Source: JAKVCB01 sp963578605
Lineage (GTDB): Bacteria; Planctomycetota; Planctomycetia; Pirellulales; Lacipirellulaceae
Direction of reading: 5' to 3'
Assembly (NCBI GenBank): GCA_963578605.1
Contig: CAUZEA010000115.1
Span: forward strand, 1 to 15,936
DNA length: 15,936 nucleotides
The translations under genes and the position numbers were made by a program. A model generated the notes under the pieces. The model was not told the origin of the DNA, searched no databases, and worked only from the letters and a program-made list of their open reading frames with translations. Numbering within the stretch: position 1 is the stretch's first letter; each line of letters begins with the position of its first letter. Positions 14,196-15,936 of the stretch are shown one piece after another.

Positions 14196-14274
14196 CTGTA
14201 AATAAAGGCCTTTTTGGAACAGCCTGGTGTTGCCAGTCGACTTCGGTGCAACCATGCAAATCGGTGCGGCTGTG

Positions 14275-15627
14275 CTACTCAAGCGGATTGATGACGAGGC
14301 CGCTCAGGAGTTTGGGGTAGAAGTAGGTGCTCTTGGCTGGCATCCGTTCGCTGTTTGCTGAAGTCGTACGGATGTCTTCGAGTGTGGCGGGCATTATCAG
14401 CGCGGCTAGCTCAAATCGCGATGCACAGCCAGTTTGCCCCGTGGCATCGCGGCCAGCGATGTCGCCCGATTTCAGCCCGGCGACCACCTCGTCGATGGCG
14501 TGGACATATCTGGGGACCGGCAGATTGTCTGCGTCTAGTAGTGTATCGATGACCAGCCGGTGAAGAATACTGACGCCCAAGCTTTGCCATTGCGGGCTAT
14601 GGTCGCTGGCGACCTGCGCCATTTTTTCAATTCCGGGTTCGGCAATGTTTGCAACGACCCATTTGCGGTCTTTTGCGGTATAAAAGGCGAGACGATCTTG
14701 CACTTGGTTGCGGTCGAGAAGATCCCACACGCGTGCGGTATCCTCAAGACCAGTCCCTTCGATCCGAGCGTCAAAGCAGTTGCCAAGCTTGTTGATGAGT
14801 TCGTCTGAGCTGATGGGCGGCAGTCCTCGAAAAAGGCGGTGCGTTGGCAGAACGATCATGCCGGGATCGCTCGTCGAGACGCACATCATGAGCACTGCGT
14901 TTGCCGGGTGTTTTGCGGGAAGGTTGCCATTGTGTTCGGCTGCCAGTTGGTCGCGGTACGTACAGGCAGTTTCGTACCGATGGTGCCCATCGGCGATGAA
15001 AATGGGTTTATTACCCATGGCGGCAATGACCTGAGTGATTGTTTCCACATCGGTAACCGGCCAAATCCGGTGAACAACGTCGATATGGTCGGTTGCCTCG
15101 AGAGGGGTGGTGCCGGCAATCACCTGCTCCAGGAGCTCCTGCGCTTTGTTCTCCGGGTCAGGATACAGTCCGAAGATTTGGCTGAGGTTGGATCGACACG
15201 CCTGCCAGAGTTTAAGCCGATCTGCTTTTGCCTTTGGATGGGTTTCTTCGTGTGGGTAGATATTCCCTTCACCGAACCGTTCCAGGCCCACCCGACACAT
15301 GAATCCTCGTCGCACATGTTCGACTTGATCCATTCGAAAGACCTGGTGGTAGACGTAGATCGCGGGATTGGCTTCAGTGAACAGAATGCCTTCGCGGAGC
15401 CAGGTTCGAAGTAAACGCCCGGCACGTTTATAACGATTGTTTTGCTCATCATCTCCGGTTTTGTCGCGATTGAGAATAAGCCGTACGACGTTGGCATCGT
15501 GAAGTTCGTAAAGTCGGTTTTGAAGATCGTTATCGATCACGTCATAGGGAGGGGCGACGACATGGCTCAGGTTACCGACGTGCCCGAGATCGTAACGAAT
15601 TCCGCGGAACGCTTGAATGTGTGGCAT
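14275..15627 (-). CDS. DUF1015 family protein
   Basis: This is a widespread, uncharacterised cytoplasmic family. The 450-residue product carries its characteristic blocks: HVVAPPYDVI (22-31) near the N-terminus, HEETHPKAKADRLKLW (126-141), the strongly conserved IADGHHRYETA (211-221), whose paired histidines suggest metal or phosphate chemistry, and the C-terminal MPAKSTYFYPKLLSGLVI. Length and order are normal for the family, with no break. The start is ATG 15627. No clear Shine-Dalgarno sequence precedes it. In some bacteria DUF1015 genes sit near serine biosynthesis genes, but nothing of that kind is visible here. It is upstream of, and in the same direction as, parB, separated from it by the parS cluster. 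A link with partitioning is not implied. Confidence 0.9.
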   Translation of the reverse strand: MPHIQAFRGIRYDLGHVGNLSHVVAPPYDVIDNDLQNRLYELHDANVVRLILNRDKTGDDEQNNRYKRAGRLLRTWLREGILFTEANPAIYVYHQVFRMDQVEHVRRGFMCRVGLERFGEGNIYPHEETHPKAKADRLKLWQACRSNLSQIFGLYPDPENKAQELLEQVIAGTTPLEATDHIDVVHRIWPVTDVETITQVIAAMGNKPIFIADGHHRYETACTYRDQLAAEHNGNLPAKHPANAVLMMCVSTSDPGMIVLPTHRLFRGLPPISSDELINKLGNCFDARIEGTGLEDTARVWDLLDRNQVQDRLAFYTAKDRKWVVANIAEPGIEKMAQVASDHSPQWQSLGVSILHRLVIDTLLDADNLPVPRYVHAIDEVVAGLKSGDIAGRDATGQTGCASRFELAALIMPATLEDIRTTSANSERMPAKSTYFYPKLLSGLVINPLE

Positions 15628-15730
15628 TGAGGATCAGAGACTGTGAAATCCAGTGAATGGGACCGCGATTCAGCTGCATTGGTGGGGGTGAACTACGATT
15701 GCTGGTCGTAAAAAAAAAGGGGCTTCAAGA

Positions 15731-15760
15731 ATTGTTTCCGGTATCTGACCGAGTTGTCAA
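15731..15760 (-). promoter_or_regulatory. Candidate promoter of the DUF1015 gene
   Basis: On the minus strand a perfect TTGACA (15760-15755) is followed after 18 bases by AACAAT (15736-15731), four of six for a -10 box. Transcription would start near 15724, about 97 bases before the ATG. It ends eight bases short of the putative IS terminus at 15768. Confidence 0.3.
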
Positions 15761-15767
15761 ACCCCCC

Positions 15768-15861
15768 TGACCTGCCCCCAGTGACAGTACCAGTAGTTAA
15801 GTTACTCTTTGCAGCACCGCTAGGCCAGCCACTTCACTTCGTGGAGGCGTAGCCGGAACGA
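15768..15861. mobile_element. Possible IS3-family element end (partial, uncertain)
   Basis: TGACCTGCCCCCA (15768-15780) begins with the TG typical of IS3-family ends and resembles the TGnnCTGnCCC pattern of several members. Read on the minus strand, the segment would end in GGGGGCAGGTCA, as a right-hand terminus. No transposase can be read because the window ends 168 bases later and the intron-like sequence begins at about 15862. The assignment rests on this short terminus only. Confidence 0.27.
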
Positions 15862-15936
15862 GTGCGTTGGGCATGGTGAAGTGATTGGGGGTGAAAGTCC
15901 CCTGCGGGGCCTATCGGAGGCAACCGCGAGGTGAAG
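15862..15936 (+). mobile_element. 5' end of a group II (IIC-like) intron, cut by window end
   Basis: GTGCG at 15862-15866 fits the conserved group II 5' splice-site motif GUGYG. The following bases, with GGGCATGG (15870-15876) and then the hairpin GGGG-TGAAAG-TCCCC (about 15887-15902), follow the layout of known bacterial IIC introns, which begin GUGUG, then a CCCGGCAUGGG segment, then a GGGUGAGAGUCCC hairpin. This would be domain I of a self-splicing ribozyme, with a reverse transcriptase/maturase gene expected to the right, outside the window. CACTTCAC (15830-15837) upstream is complementary to GTGAAGTG (15876-15883) inside, which may be a folding or exon contact. The exact exon-intron boundary is uncertain. 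Confidence 0.6.

Larger units (their letters stand above)
13700..14274. other. Intergenic centromere-like region between DUF1015 and parB
   Basis: About 575 bp with no credible gene. Its right half holds four parS-like palindromes, annotated separately, and a locally AT-rich stretch (about 13965-14075). I looked for DnaA boxes (TTATNCACA and its complement) and found none, so I do not call it a replication origin. A short GCTG-AAAA-CAGC hairpin (13878-13889) followed by GG and five Ts is too short to call as a terminator. Confidence 0.6.

Noticed and set aside
13700..14274. Replication origin (oriC) next to parB
   Set aside because: parS sites are present, but I see no DnaA boxes and dnaA is not in the window.
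1..15936. CRISPR array, toxin-antitoxin pair or restriction system
   Set aside because: No regularly spaced repeats and no proteins of those families were found on reading both strands.

Overview
The window looks like ordinary chromosomal DNA of a planctomycete, probably in the Pirellula/Rhodopirellula part of the phylum. This is an inference from gene content, not from a marker gene. The supporting signs are the rpsB-tsf-pyrH-frr block with an alanine/proline/glutamate-tailed S2, an EF-Ts that lacks the usual TDFV motif, several genes without a clear Shine-Dalgarno sequence, a stand-alone sigma-54 activator, and a parvulin-type protein with a duplicated chaperone/isomerase unit. All major genes have similar base composition. 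Foreign-looking DNA appears only at the right edge.

Layout. (1) 1-609: 3' part of a HAL2/CysQ-type 3'(2'),5'-bisphosphate nucleotidase (+), convergent with a PspF-like sigma-54-dependent activator (850-1944, -). (2) 1945-2644: a long divergent intergenic region whose left half is very AT-rich and holds a 22-bp tandem repeat. (3) 2645-5927: rpsB, tsf, pyrH and frr (+), for translation and UMP phosphorylation. Strong hairpin/T-tract structures follow tsf and pyrH. (4) 6244-9617: a membrane-anchored double-parvulin protein and an AlaC-type aminotransferase (+). (5) 9821-11845: an HpcH/HpaI aldolase (-) and an aldo/keto reductase (+) sharing a divergent promoter region. A DUF2752 membrane-protein gene with a frameshift follows. 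(6) 12552-15627: tRNA-Pro(TGG), parB, a cluster of four parS-like sites, and a DUF1015 gene, all genes on the minus strand. (7) 15768-15936: a possible IS3-type terminus, then the 5' end of what looks like a group IIC intron cut by the window edge.

The most interesting regions are the parB/parS segment and the right edge. Four near-consensus parS palindromes lie within about 255 bp directly upstream of parB, and no parA lies beside it. This looks like a compact centromere where ParB would load, spread and possibly regulate its own gene. ParB very likely starts at an internal GTG preceded by an ideal Shine-Dalgarno sequence. I found no clearly novel multi-gene defence or biosynthetic system. 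The open points are the parS cluster, the hairpins that split the rpsB operon, the altered EF-Ts motif, the broken DUF2752 gene and the intron/IS boundary.
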